A stretch of DNA of 28,943 bases from the NCBI RefSeq assembly GCF_023035815.1, contig NZ_CP073161.1, positions 1 through 28,943 of the forward strand, given 5' to 3'. The notes under the pieces are model-generated. The model did no database searches. It was not told the origin of the DNA and saw nothing but the letters and a program-made list of their open reading frames with translations. The DNA is from Borrelia parkeri (GTDB lineage Bacteria > Spirochaetota > Spirochaetia > Borreliales > Borreliaceae). Position 1 is the stretch's first letter. Each line of letters starts with the position of its first letter. This document shows, piece by piece, positions 1-6,816 of the stretch. A program made the position numbers and the translations under genes.

Positions 1-1095
1 ATGGAGAGCATAAAAAAAATTACCAACAAACACCAACACAAATTAATAGTTTTAGTATCTACATTAGATTACGTGAACTTGAACCTTAAAAAATACACTC
101 AAAGCAACATACTTTATTACTTTAATAACAATATGAAAAAAAATGACCAAAAACCTATCAAACTTAAAACTCTACAAAGTTATCTATATAAATTAGAAAA
201 AGAATTTAAAGTGACAATTAATTATCACAGACATTTGGGAGTTAATATGGGAACTGAAGTTCATTATAAACTTAAATACTCTAAAAAAGAATGTCATCAC
301 ATAATCAATAAACACTTTAGAGATAAAAAAGAAGAAAGATACAAAAAACGTGTCAGTGCATATATTGAAAAGACTTGCATTAAAAATAGTAGTGTAGAAA
401 AATGGGAGTGTTTTAATAATTCTTATAATAATAAAGAAGAAGATAAAAACATAAAATACATAGAAAGATTACAAGTAGAAAAATACGCTAGGAAATGCAA
501 ATTTAAATCAAATGCTTTCTTTTCTATTTTGAATTTAGAAGCGAAAAAAGATTTTAAAATTCAATCATTTAAAGCCATTAAAATAGCTGAAAATTATAGT
601 TACGAAAAAACAAATAGCATTAAACCAAATAACAGTAGGCTTAAGAATAAACAAAAAGAATTAAGTAAGATATTAGATGAGATAAAAGCTAATCTAAAGA
701 ATGAGGGATATGACAGCAAACAATTAAAGATCCAAATACAAAACGTGTATGAACAATATAAAAACAAACCCCACTTTATCATAGAAAGAGATAAATACAT
801 CGATTTAAAGAAGATAATAGGGAAACTTAAAGAAATAGTTGAATGTGATAATAAAAACGTGAAAGAAAATGAAAGAGACATTAGGAATAACGTATTTAGC
901 ATACTTCTTGATCAGTTAAGAGACAAATTGAACACATCGGTTTTGGTACCAATATTAAAGAATTATTTAAGCAAACAGAACAAATTAGAATATAACAAGG
1001 TATTTAGTAACCATTACTACTGTGAACTTTTAGAGTTAATGGAAAATAATAAAGATTATTTAAAATCAGGGGAATCTAAAAAAGTTACAAGTTAA
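1..1095 (+). CDS. PF57/62-family plasmid replication/maintenance protein
   Basis: This 364-residue, Lys/Asn-rich protein belongs to the Borrelia PF57/62 (Borrelia_orfA) plasmid-maintenance family. It is known as the replication initiator that, with its flanking DNA, is enough for autonomous replication of Borrelia plasmids. Residues 1-125 look like a basic winged-helix-type DNA-binding region, and the rest is highly charged and helical (about 210-300). It is the first gene of the canonical PF57-PF50-PF32-PF49 cassette. The ATG at position 1 has no upstream sequence unless the window is circular. The last bases of the window (TAGGAGTTTAATA) then give a good Shine-Dalgarno at normal spacing. 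Family assignment is by recognition of sequence and gene order. Confidence 0.88.
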   Translation: MESIKKITNKHQHKLIVLVSTLDYVNLNLKKYTQSNILYYFNNNMKKNDQKPIKLKTLQSYLYKLEKEFKVTINYHRHLGVNMGTEVHYKLKYSKKECHHIINKHFRDKKEERYKKRVSAYIEKTCIKNSSVEKWECFNNSYNNKEEDKNIKYIERLQVEKYARKCKFKSNAFFSILNLEAKKDFKIQSFKAIKIAENYSYEKTNSIKPNNSRLKNKQKELSKILDEIKANLKNEGYDSKQLKIQIQNVYEQYKNKPHFIIERDKYIDLKKIIGKLKEIVECDNKNVKENERDIRNNVFSILLDQLRDKLNTSVLVPILKNYLSKQNKLEYNKVFSNHYYCELLELMENNKDYLKSGESKKVTS

Positions 1096-1104
1096 GGATT
1101 AATT

Positions 1105-1665
1105 ATGGAAAGTGTGTTAGAACGCCTTAAAGAAAAAAAGTTAGAAATTAAGGATAAGAGAGATAAACCTATCTTTATCAAGATAGAAAATAAAAATAGC
1201 AAAACTTTATATCATACAAAAATTATGATGGATTTATTTTCATTTGGCATTAATAAAAATCAACAGTACAAATTTTTTATTGCATTTAGAGGATTATTTA
1301 ATAGAGAAAAGATAGAATTTTTCAGTTTGTTTGCTTTGAGAGATGATGATAAATTCTTGGGTATTTATTATGGTTGTAGAAAACCAATAAAGAATGTAGT
1401 TAGAAGATATGAAGAAAATGGTGTCATGAAGGCATCTACATTTTCAAAAGTTTATTACATAGAATTTAGATTTAAGAAGGGTAGTGTTTTTTGCTATTTA
1501 AGAGGAATTTCTTACTTACTTAGAAAAGATAAAACAGATACAAAATATTACAAATCTTTAATTGAAAAACTCACAAACTTAGAGCAACTAGTATATGAAT
1601 TTTACAGTAAAAAGCTATCAGATGGAGGTCTTATAAACAAATGGATAGAAAAAAAGCAAGAGTAA
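1105..1665 (+). CDS. PF50 plasmid partition-associated protein (DUF226)
   Basis: This 186-aa basic protein matches the Borrelia PF50/DUF226 family, found next to ParA on nearly all Borrelia plasmids. The central block with GLFNREKIEFFSLFALRDDD and the later FCYLRGISYLLRKDK stretch are typical of the family. Its biochemical role is unsettled, but family members influence plasmid maintenance with PF32 and PF57 and at least some bind nucleic acid. It lies 9 nt after the PF57 stop with an AAGG Shine-Dalgarno. Its 3' end overlaps the ParA start by 25 nt, so the two are probably translationally coupled. No signal peptide or membrane segment is visible. Confidence 0.88.
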   Translation: MESVLERLKEKKLEIKDKRDKPIFIKIENKNSKTLYHTKIMMDLFSFGINKNQQYKFFIAFRGLFNREKIEFFSLFALRDDDKFLGIYYGCRKPIKNVVRRYEENGVMKASTFSKVYYIEFRFKKGSVFCYLRGISYLLRKDKTDTKYYKSLIEKLTNLEQLVYEFYSKKLSDGGLINKWIEKKQE

Positions 1666-2405
1666 TAACAATCGCATCAATTAAAGGTGGTGTTGGGAAA
1701 AGTACAAGTGCTATTATACTTTCTAACCTACTAGCAAACAAGTACAAGGTACTTTTAATCGATATGGACGACCAAGCAAGTATCACAAGTTATTATTCTG
1801 ATGAACTAGAAAATAAAAATATTGAGGTTTTTAAAATAAATATAGGAGAAGTTATAAAGAATAACTTAGATATTAGTAGAACTATTATTAGTATTGGTAA
1901 TAATTTGGATTTAATACCTAGTTGTGTAAATGTGGATGATTTAAACACAGATTTTTATTGTGAAAATCGTCATTTGTTTATTGAAGGAATGTTAAAGAAT
2001 AAGCTAAGTTCTGTAATAACTGATTATAGTTATATAATAATTGATACGAATCCTAAAAGGAATTTTACATTAAAGACATCTTTGATAAGTAGTGATTATG
2101 TAATATCTCCTATGACAGCTGAAAAATGGTCTGTCGAAGCATTTGAGGTTTTGAGAGAATTTGTAAAAGAAGTAGCGGGTATACCTGTTTTAATAATTAT
2201 AACTAGATTTAAAAAGAATATTACACATAAAACTTTATTGAATATTGTAAAGTCTCAAGATGAATTTTTAGGAGTTATAAGTGAAAGAGAAGATTTAAAT
2301 AAAAGGATAGGATGTAATGAGAAATTTGATTTTACAAAAGATTATATTATTGAATATGTTAAAGTATTAGATTTGTTTTTGTCTAAAACACAGTTGTTGG
2401 TTTAG
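1641..2405 (+). CDS. parA: PF32 ParA-type partition ATPase
   Basis: A 254-aa ParA/Soj-type Walker ATPase that segregates the plasmid and is the main determinant of incompatibility type among Borrelia plasmids. The deviant Walker A box KGGVGKST lies at about residues 15-22. The A' region LLIDMDDQAS follows near 38-47 and the Walker B-like IIIDTNP near 130. The ATG is placed inside the end of PF50, with GGAGG about 12 nt upstream. A perfect 30-bp palindrome starts 6 nt after the stop codon. It probably works with PF49 as centromere-binding partner, though that pairing is inferred from conserved gene order. Confidence 0.95.
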   Translation: MDRKKARVITIASIKGGVGKSTSAIILSNLLANKYKVLLIDMDDQASITSYYSDELENKNIEVFKINIGEVIKNNLDISRTIISIGNNLDLIPSCVNVDDLNTDFYCENRHLFIEGMLKNKLSSVITDYSYIIIDTNPKRNFTLKTSLISSDYVISPMTAEKWSVEAFEVLREFVKEVAGIPVLIIITRFKKNITHKTLLNIVKSQDEFLGVISEREDLNKRIGCNEKFDFTKDYIIEYVKVLDLFLSKTQLLV

Positions 2406-2410
2406 CAAGG

Positions 2411-2440
2411 AAAAACTGTCCGATGCATCGGACAGTTTTT
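2411..2440 (+). terminator. Perfect 30-bp palindrome after parA: terminator and/or partition site
   Basis: Bases 2411-2425 are exactly complementary to 2426-2440 (AAAAACTGTCCGATG and its reverse complement). The RNA hairpin would have a 13-bp stem with a TGCA loop, an A-run before and a T-run after, as in a bidirectional intrinsic terminator. The GC-rich core stands out from its AT-rich surroundings. Its position between PF32 and PF49 also makes a partition-protein binding site possible. The palindrome is seen directly; the function is inferred. Confidence 0.8.
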
Positions 2441-2488
2441 CTAAAATATAAATTATTTATAAATTAATAGGTTAAAAGGAGATGTGTT

Positions 2489-3058
2489 ATGAGCAAAAAA
2501 GTGGTTGATTTAAAAATCAAAAACAGAATGCCCCAAAAGGATCTGAACTATATCCTTGATACAAATAATCAAAATAAAAGAAAAGAAGAGTTTGATAATT
2601 TAGTAATCCGATTACAGAATAATATTAAAACAGAAATATATAATAGTATTGACACTATGAAAATCTTAAAAAAGATTAATGAAAATAAACTTTATATAGA
2701 AGGTGGTTTTAATTCTTTTAGGGATTTTTTGTCTGCGTTTAGGCTTGCAAAATCTCAAGCTTATCAGTATATAAAATTAGCGATAGCCATTGAATCAGGT
2801 TTTATAGAGGAGGAATTTATAACTGTTAATGGGATACAGGCTTCTATAAGATATATACAAACTAAAGGAAGTATATCAATAAAGAAATCAAGACAAAATC
2901 CAATAAAGCCATTAAGATTTCAGCTTAAGAATCAAGATAGTTATGATTTTTATAAGCAAAATGCCAAGTTTACAAGTTTCTTAATGGATGAACTTTTTAA
3001 AGACAAAAAAGATTTGCTAGAAGAGTTTATGAAAAAATTTAAAAGTTTAAAAGGCTAA
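2489..3058 (+). CDS. PF49 plasmid partition protein (ParB-like role)
   Basis: This 189-aa protein is the PF49 member of the Borrelia partition cassette, commonly annotated as a chromosome replication/partitioning protein. Residues about 60-110 contain the conserved block with GGFNSFRDFLSAF followed by KSQAYQYIKLA, which resembles a helix-turn-helix. This supports a DNA-binding role alongside ParA. The C-terminal part is rich in Lys/Asp/Glu. The ATG has a strong AAAAGGAG site upstream and lies 48 nt after the palindrome. Its stop codon sits immediately against a bdr reading frame that has no start of its own, so a deletion at this junction is likely. Confidence 0.87.
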   Translation: MSKKVVDLKIKNRMPQKDLNYILDTNNQNKRKEEFDNLVIRLQNNIKTEIYNSIDTMKILKKINENKLYIEGGFNSFRDFLSAFRLAKSQAYQYIKLAIAIESGFIEEEFITVNGIQASIRYIQTKGSISIKKSRQNPIKPLRFQLKNQDSYDFYKQNAKFTSFLMDELFKDKKDLLEEFMKKFKSLKG

Positions 3059-3530
3059 GTATGAAGAGTTTTTAAATAAGGGCTTTACTGAAGAAGCTGT
3101 GAATTTCATTTTACTTCATAATGATAATTCTAATTTTGAAGTCTTAAGGGAAAAGATGAATTCATTAGAACAACAAATCATTAATGTAGAGAATAACTTA
3201 AAAAAGGATATTGAATTTGCTAAGATAGAATTTAAAAGGGATATATCTGATTTAGATAACAAGATGGACAATATAGAGAAAAATTTATTTAAAGAAATAC
3301 AAAATAACAATGTGATATTGCGAGAAGAAGTGAAAAGCACCATTCTTGTCTTAAGAGAAGAAATGAAAAATAATCATACAATACTGTTAGAAAAGCTTGA
3401 TATGTCAAATAAAGTTTTATTAGAAAAGCTTAGTGTAGGAAATAGAATGCTCACTATTATTATAGCAGTAGGAATACCAATAGTTATATCTATTGTTATG
3501 TCTCTAATAAGTAAGTTCTTTATAGGATAA
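3057..3530 (+). pseudogene. bdr: bdr gene lacking its 5' end (cp32-type Bdr)
   Basis: The open frame from 3057 reads KYEEFLNKGFTEEAVNFILL and continues with HNDN, matching the conserved N-terminal region of cp32 Bdr proteins. A coiled coil follows (about 50 to 120, with short DLDNKMDNIEKN-type repeats), and a C-terminal hydrophobic anchor (IIIAVGIPIVISIVMSLISK) ends the protein. Full-length relatives carry about 15 further residues with an initiating Met. Here the frame is closed by TAA at 3048-3050 and contains no ATG; the first usable codon is GTG at 3099, without a clear Shine-Dalgarno. Either a 143-aa product starts at that GTG or the gene is dead. A +1 shift at the PF49 stop could also feed into this frame, but nothing else supports that. 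Confidence 0.7.
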
Positions 3531-3640
3531 AAATTTTACTTATAAATAAGGATTGATTTTATTTTAGATTTATTGTATGCTACCTATTGTCAGTAGTGCT
3601 ATCATTTTAGGACTACCTATAATGTTCGGCATTAATAGCC

Positions 3641-3700
3641 TTTAGAGCTTAATTAAGAACTCTTAAATAGAATTCTTAATTAAGCTCTAAATTTTTGTTT
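3641..3700 (+). terminator. Intrinsic terminator after bdr
   Basis: A perfect 19-bp inverted repeat (3641-3659 with 3673-3691, arms TTTAGAGCTTAATTAAGAA and complement) encloses a 13-nt loop and is followed by a T-rich tract. It closes the rep/par/bdr transcript just before the ERF promoter. The rest of the 235-bp gap (3531-3765) carries a repeated CTACCTAT but no gene. Confidence 0.75.
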
Positions 3701-3705
3701 GTAAT

Positions 3706-3734
3706 TTGACAAAAACTAATATTTGCTGTATATT
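3706..3734 (+). promoter_or_regulatory. Strong sigma70-type promoter for the ERF gene
   Basis: TTGACA (3706-3711) and TATATT (3729-3734) are separated by exactly 17 nt, with a TG dinucleotide just upstream of the -10. The expected transcription start is near 3741, giving a 25-nt leader that begins with the shared AATACATTATAGG element. The 15-mer TTGACAAAAACTAAT also occurs at 20415-20429. Confidence 0.75.
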
Positions 3735-3743
3735 TGGTTTTAT

Positions 3744-3761
3744 TAATACATTATAGGAGTT
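3744..3761 (+). repeat. Shared leader element, copy upstream of the ERF gene
   Basis: The 18 bases TAATACATTATAGGAGTT are identical to 28921-28938, just before the PF57 start across the circular junction. The 13-nt core AATACATTATAGG also occurs in the same orientation before the DUF244 gene (minus strand, 28771-28783). It includes the Shine-Dalgarno of this gene, but the AT-rich left part is not needed for ribosome binding. Confidence 0.8.
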
Positions 3762-3765
3762 AATC

Positions 3766-4851
3766 ATGACAAATAAAATAACAAGAACTAAAATTCAAAA
3801 TACAAAAACTAAAATGCGCAGAGCAGTTAAGAAACAGAGTAAACAGTCAGTAAGAAAAGTAACAGATATAAGAGTAAATAATCAAAATTCAGTAACAAAT
3901 GAAAATCAATCAAAGATAAACTTTCTAAAGTCTTTGCATAGTCTACAAATGCATTTAAGTGGTGTTGCTAAGAATCTTAATGGATATGGATATAAGTATC
4001 AAGATTTTAATGAGATAATAAGAGAAATAAAGAATGTTATAAAGATCAATAATCTAGACATTGGTTTTATGCAATATCCAACTATAAAGAATTTTGATGG
4101 TGATTTAGTTAATGTTATTACAACAACATTTTACAGTCCCAAGAGTGGATATAGCGAGTCATTTGATACACCTATTTACAGCGAAGAATTAACGTCCACT
4201 GGAGTAAAGAATCAAAATACATTACCTCAACTTGTAGGTTCATGCATAACATATTTTAAAAGATATGCTCTTGTAGCATACCTTTTAATTGAGAGTGAAG
4301 TTGACACTGATGCTAGTTCCTTAGAGCATGTTCAAGAAGCTAATGGAGAAAGAGTTAGTAGTGTGGATGTTTCACCTGTAAATTCTTTAAATAAAGATAA
4401 AGATATTAATACTAAAAGAGTAACTAAAGGTGAAACAAAACAGCAATCTGTAAGTCATAAATCTGTAATTAGTCTTGATAAACTTCCTAAACGTATACCC
4501 GCTAAGTATCATTATTACAAGAAATTGCTTCAAGCATCTAAAAGGATGCATTCGGTATTAGATGATGCACCTTTTGATAGTTTAGAAATGATAGATAAGT
4601 TTTTAATACAATTAAAGAATGATGATGATTCGAGTATACTCAAGTTTTTTGAAACCAAACCAGAGCTTAAAACTATAAAGTATTGGACTGAGCTTATAAA
4701 TAATTATTTAAAGAGAACAGAGTCTGATCCAGAAGTAATTGAAGGTTTTTCTAAATTTTTAACATATAGAGAGCCAAAATATGGCCAGAGTCCACTCAAA
4801 TTATTTGGATATATAGCTAGTGATAATAATTTTGGGTATCTATGTGAGTAA
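3766..4851 (+). CDS. erf: ERF-family single-strand annealing protein (phage recombinase)
   Basis: A 361-aa protein with an ERF core at about residues 48-185. Family landmarks are KYQDFNEIIREIKNVIK, the central TTTFYSPKSGYSESF, and LVGSCITYFKRYALVAYLL followed by ESEVDTDA, which match the ERF pattern GSaiTYaKRYaL...E.D.D. ERF proteins anneal complementary single strands during phage homologous recombination and genome circularisation, usually with an exonuclease. A basic N-terminal tail of about 45 residues precedes the core and a C-terminal region of about 170 residues of unknown role follows. It stands alone behind its own promoter and in front of a bidirectional terminator. The probable exonuclease partner is the DUF244 gene at the other end of the window. 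Confidence 0.88.
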   Translation: MTNKITRTKIQNTKTKMRRAVKKQSKQSVRKVTDIRVNNQNSVTNENQSKINFLKSLHSLQMHLSGVAKNLNGYGYKYQDFNEIIREIKNVIKINNLDIGFMQYPTIKNFDGDLVNVITTTFYSPKSGYSESFDTPIYSEELTSTGVKNQNTLPQLVGSCITYFKRYALVAYLLIESEVDTDASSLEHVQEANGERVSSVDVSPVNSLNKDKDINTKRVTKGETKQQSVSHKSVISLDKLPKRIPAKYHYYKKLLQASKRMHSVLDDAPFDSLEMIDKFLIQLKNDDDSSILKFFETKPELKTIKYWTELINNYLKRTESDPEVIEGFSKFLTYREPKYGQSPLKLFGYIASDNNFGYLCE

Positions 4852-4876
4852 ACAGGACCTCTATTCCATTTATTTT

Positions 4877-4910
4877 AAAAGATAAGCCCTTAGGTGAGGG
4901 CTTATCTTTT
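4877..4910. terminator. Bidirectional intrinsic terminator between ERF and lysis operon
   Basis: A perfect 14-bp stem (4877-4890 with 4897-4910, arms AAAAGATAAGCCCT and complement) with a 6-nt loop. There is a T-run on both strands, so it can end the ERF transcript (plus) and the late operon (minus, last stop at 4919). Confidence 0.92.
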
Positions 4911-4918
4911 TTATTTAT

Positions 4919-5272
4919 TTAATTTTGTAATTTTGAATATCTTTTGTACACCATTTGGGCAATGGGTTTAATTATACTAATATATTCTTTAAACAGATTG
5001 ATATTAAACATTAAATCATCAATTGTACTCTCAGATTTCAGTGTTGATGTATCAAAGTAAGTAAACTTAGGATACTTTGGGTCATTAACCTTTTTCTTTG
5101 TTCTAGTTAAGAATACTTGTAAGTACATAACATAATCAGATAACTTAGCTTCGTATACACTTAGTTCTTTAATAGTTTGGGTTTTAGGAGGTGTTGGCTC
5201 CTCTGTTAGTGACGCAATAGATGTACATGAAAAGATAACTGTTAAAAGGGTTAGTTTTATAAGTTTACTCAA
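4919..5272 (-). CDS. Small putative lipoprotein/exported protein of the lysis region
   Basis: This 117-aa protein starts with a short basic region and a hydrophobic stretch ending in LTVIFSC, which fits the relaxed spirochaetal lipobox with Cys at about residue 16. The mature part is hydrophilic and mostly helical. In cp32 plasmids a small gene of this kind follows blyA and blyB, so it belongs to the late lysis cluster; its function is not known. The start is TTG (5272), chosen because a perfect AAAGGAGG lies 7 nt upstream and only one base separates it from the blyB stop. It is the last gene before the terminator. A spanin-like role is possible but unproven. Confidence 0.7.
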   Translation of the reverse strand: MSKLIKLTLLTVIFSCTSIASLTEEPTPPKTQTIKELSVYEAKLSDYVMYLQVFLTRTKKKVNDPKYPKFTYFDTSTLKSESTIDDLMFNINLFKEYISIIKPIAQMVYKRYSKLQN

Positions 5273-5273
5273 A

Positions 5274-5609
5274 TTATGCCTCCTTTAGCATTTTGATGTA
5301 AGTGCTCATTATCTTGTTACGTTTAGCTCTAAGTTGTGATGTGTATTTTGTAAGCTCATCGTGATCATCAGCATTTTCTATGATTTCAATGTTAATCCTT
5401 AGTATCTCCTCAATTTCACGTAGTAGTTTAATAGCTTCCCTCCCTTCCATTTGATATATGCTAGCTTCATATAGAACGTAAAAGTAATTAACCACTTTAG
5501 TAAAAATATTGATATAAGTGGCGGTATTTTTACCGTGATGATTATTTTTAATAATTTCGGTAAAGTTATTTAAAATATCAACACTTAATTTAGCAGTGCT
5601 TAATTTCAT
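5274..5609 (-). CDS. blyB: BlyB, lysis accessory protein
   Basis: A 111-aa soluble, charged, helical protein with no signal peptide or membrane segment, located directly after blyA. It matches the position and size of cp32 BlyB, known as a soluble protein that stabilises or aids the BlyA holin. Its ATG overlaps the blyA TGA stop (ATGA), which implies translational coupling. Identification rests on gene order, length and overall sequence character rather than on a catalytic motif. There are no lysozyme or amidase residues, so it is not itself an endolysin. Confidence 0.82.
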   Translation of the reverse strand: MKLSTAKLSVDILNNFTEIIKNNHHGKNTATYINIFTKVVNYFYVLYEASIYQMEGREAIKLLREIEEILRINIEIIENADDHDELTKYTSQLRAKRNKIMSTYIKMLKEA

Positions 5610-5803
5610 AAGTCCTCTCCTTTATCTGTGTCTTTACCTTGTTTTTTTATCTTACTAGCTAAAATAGTTAGTATATCTTTGATTGCTGGCTTGAAGATCA
5701 GTCCAAGACTTAAGATAAAGGCACCAATAATAACTAACTTCACTTCATTGATGTTAATCAGTTGAAGTAAAAAATTTAATACATTATTCTCAACTTCATT
5801 CAA
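5606..5803 (-). CDS. blyA: BlyA, holin
   Basis: A small (65-71 aa) membrane protein with one clear hydrophobic segment (LVIIGAFILSLGLIFKPAI) and a charged C-terminal tail (KIKKQGKDTDKGEDL). This is the holin-like architecture of cp32 BlyA, first described as a haemolysin and shown to act as a phage holin. An ATG at 5821 is in frame, but the good GAGGAG Shine-Dalgarno lies downstream of it. That site is correctly spaced for the TTG at 5803, so the TTG start is preferred. It heads the three-gene lysis cluster and is preceded by a TTTTTGCTATATT promoter-like box at 5849-5861, so it may be transcribed separately from the structural genes. Confidence 0.87.
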   Translation of the reverse strand: MNEVENNVLNFLLQLININEVKLVIIGAFILSLGLIFKPAIKDILTILASKIKKQGKDTDKGEDL

Positions 5804-5848
5804 CTTTATGTCTCCTCTCATTTAAATTGGTAGCTACAACTATATATC

Positions 5849-5861
5849 AATATAGCAAAAA
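5849..5861 (-). promoter_or_regulatory. Promoter-like box upstream of blyA
   Basis: On the minus strand TTTTTGCTATATT contains a TATATT -10 (5849-5854). The same 13-mer occurs on the minus strand at 28796-28808 before the DUF244 gene. The -35 is poor (TTGTAT at 19-nt spacing). A promoter upstream of blyA (Pblc) is known in B. burgdorferi cp32, which supports the assignment. Confidence 0.5.
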
Positions 5862-5886
5862 CAAAACTAAAAAATACAAATAAAAA

Positions 5887-6315
5887 TTATAGCTTCACGA
5901 GTAAAGGAACGCCACTCACATTCTTTTGCATATACCAACCTTCTAGAATATTGGCATCAAAACCTGTACCGCCATGTACACTTGAAAGCTTAAAGATAGT
6001 TCGTTTTGAAGAATAGCTATATTTTATGCTTACTTCTTTATCAGATTGTGAAGTTGAATTAGATCTTGCAGTAACTTTGACAATTAAATATATGGGACTA
6101 TCATCATATGAACTGTCTGTTTGTATAATAATTTCTTCATTGTTAGATGTAGCTGTGGACCCAAGGTCAAAGACATAACGTCCATATTTTAAACTAGACA
6201 TGTACACAGTGTTTCTATAAAACCCGTCACTATTATAACTAGTTGCTCTTATTGTAGTAGTACTACTTGTACTAAAGCTGTTACTAATACCAGTTAGATA
6301 TTCTTGTACTGGAAT
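5887..6315 (-). CDS. DUF685 tail protein, C-terminal part (after frameshift)
   Basis: This frame carries 142 residues, beginning IPVQEYLTGISNSF after the shift and ending in VPLLVKL. It is the missing C-terminal part of the DUF685 gene that starts at 6800. Its content is Ser/Thr/Gly-rich and beta-type, as expected for a tail-fibre or receptor-facing domain. Read alone it would have only a GTG at 6207 with no Shine-Dalgarno, giving a 106-aa fragment, so independent translation is unlikely. Joined at the A7 tract by a -1 shift, the whole protein is 304 aa. Whether the shift is biological or an assembly error cannot be settled from sequence alone. Confidence 0.72.
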   Translation of the reverse strand: MPVQEYLTGISNSFSTSSTTTIRATSYNSDGFYRNTVYMSSLKYGRYVFDLGSTATSNNEEIIIQTDSSYDDSPIYLIVKVTARSNSTSQSDKEVSIKYSYSSKRTIFKLSSVHGGTGFDANILEGWYMQKNVSGVPLLVKL

Positions 6316-6800
6316 TTTTTTAAACTAGAGTAATAAAGTCCTATAAAGTAATGACTTTTGCTTAAATTATCTTCAGGCAAGTTAGATTCAAACTTACTTG
6401 TAACTTTACTTATAATAGTGTCCATAACACTAGATTCATTATTTTTAAGTTTTTCTATAACTTTATTATATGTCTGTGAAATACTACTAGAGTCATCTTT
6501 TAAAAATTTGGTAAGTACTTGACTATAAACTTGGTTTATAAAATTGGTGTCGCTTAGCAATTCATTAGCAATTAGTGTTTTGATAACTTGTTTGAAATCA
6601 TTCTTTCGATCACCATCATCTAGGAATATTTTTGTATGTAAGTCCTTATGGAAGTTATCAAGAGTAATAGCATGACAACTAGAAAACCCATCATCTAGGA
6701 CCAAAAGGTCAGTGGGTTTAAGCTTGGTTAATTTATTAAGATTTTTAATCTCAATTGTATCATCGTGTTTTACAATACCTTCAGGTTCTTGACTTGACAT
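6294..6800 (-). CDS. DUF685 phage tail protein, N-terminal part (frame-broken)
   Basis: The ATG at 6800 has a strong AAGGAG site. The first 160 residues contain the family's LTKLKPTDLLVLDDGF segment, followed by a helical region with repeated coil-like units. The frame ends at 6294 after a short aberrant tail (FQYKNI), giving 168 aa. The remaining C-terminal half lies in the -1 frame. DUF685 follows DUF735 and precedes blyA in cp32 phages and probably forms part of the tail tip or fibre. The break lies exactly at A AAA AAA in phase, so programmed shifting, phase variation, mutation or a homopolymer read error are all possible. Confidence 0.8.
   Translation of the reverse strand: MSSQEPEGIVKHDDTIEIKNLNKLTKLKPTDLLVLDDGFSSCHAITLDNFHKDLHTKIFLDDGDRKNDFKQVIKTLIANELLSDTNFINQVYSQVLTKFLKDDSSSISQTYNKVIEKLKNNESSVMDTIISKVTSKFESNLPEDNLSKSHYFIGLYYSSLKKFQYKNI
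6315..6321 (-). other. In-phase A AAA AAA slippery heptamer in the DUF685 gene
   Basis: On the minus strand the zero-frame codons are TTA AAA AAA TTC, so the A7 tract is a perfect X XXY YYZ heptamer. Slipping back one base continues ATT CCA GTA CAA GAA and leads into an open frame of 142 codons. Confidence 0.75.
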
Positions 6801-6816
6801 AAAATCTCCTTAACTA

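Noticed and set aside
3587..3623. TTGTCA ... TATAAT as a promoter in the bdr-ERF gap
   Set aside because: The spacer is about 25 nt, too long for a sigma70 promoter, and a terminator lies directly downstream.
5274..5609. BlyB as the phage endolysin
   Set aside because: No muramidase, amidase or peptidase residues; family knowledge points to a soluble accessory of BlyA.
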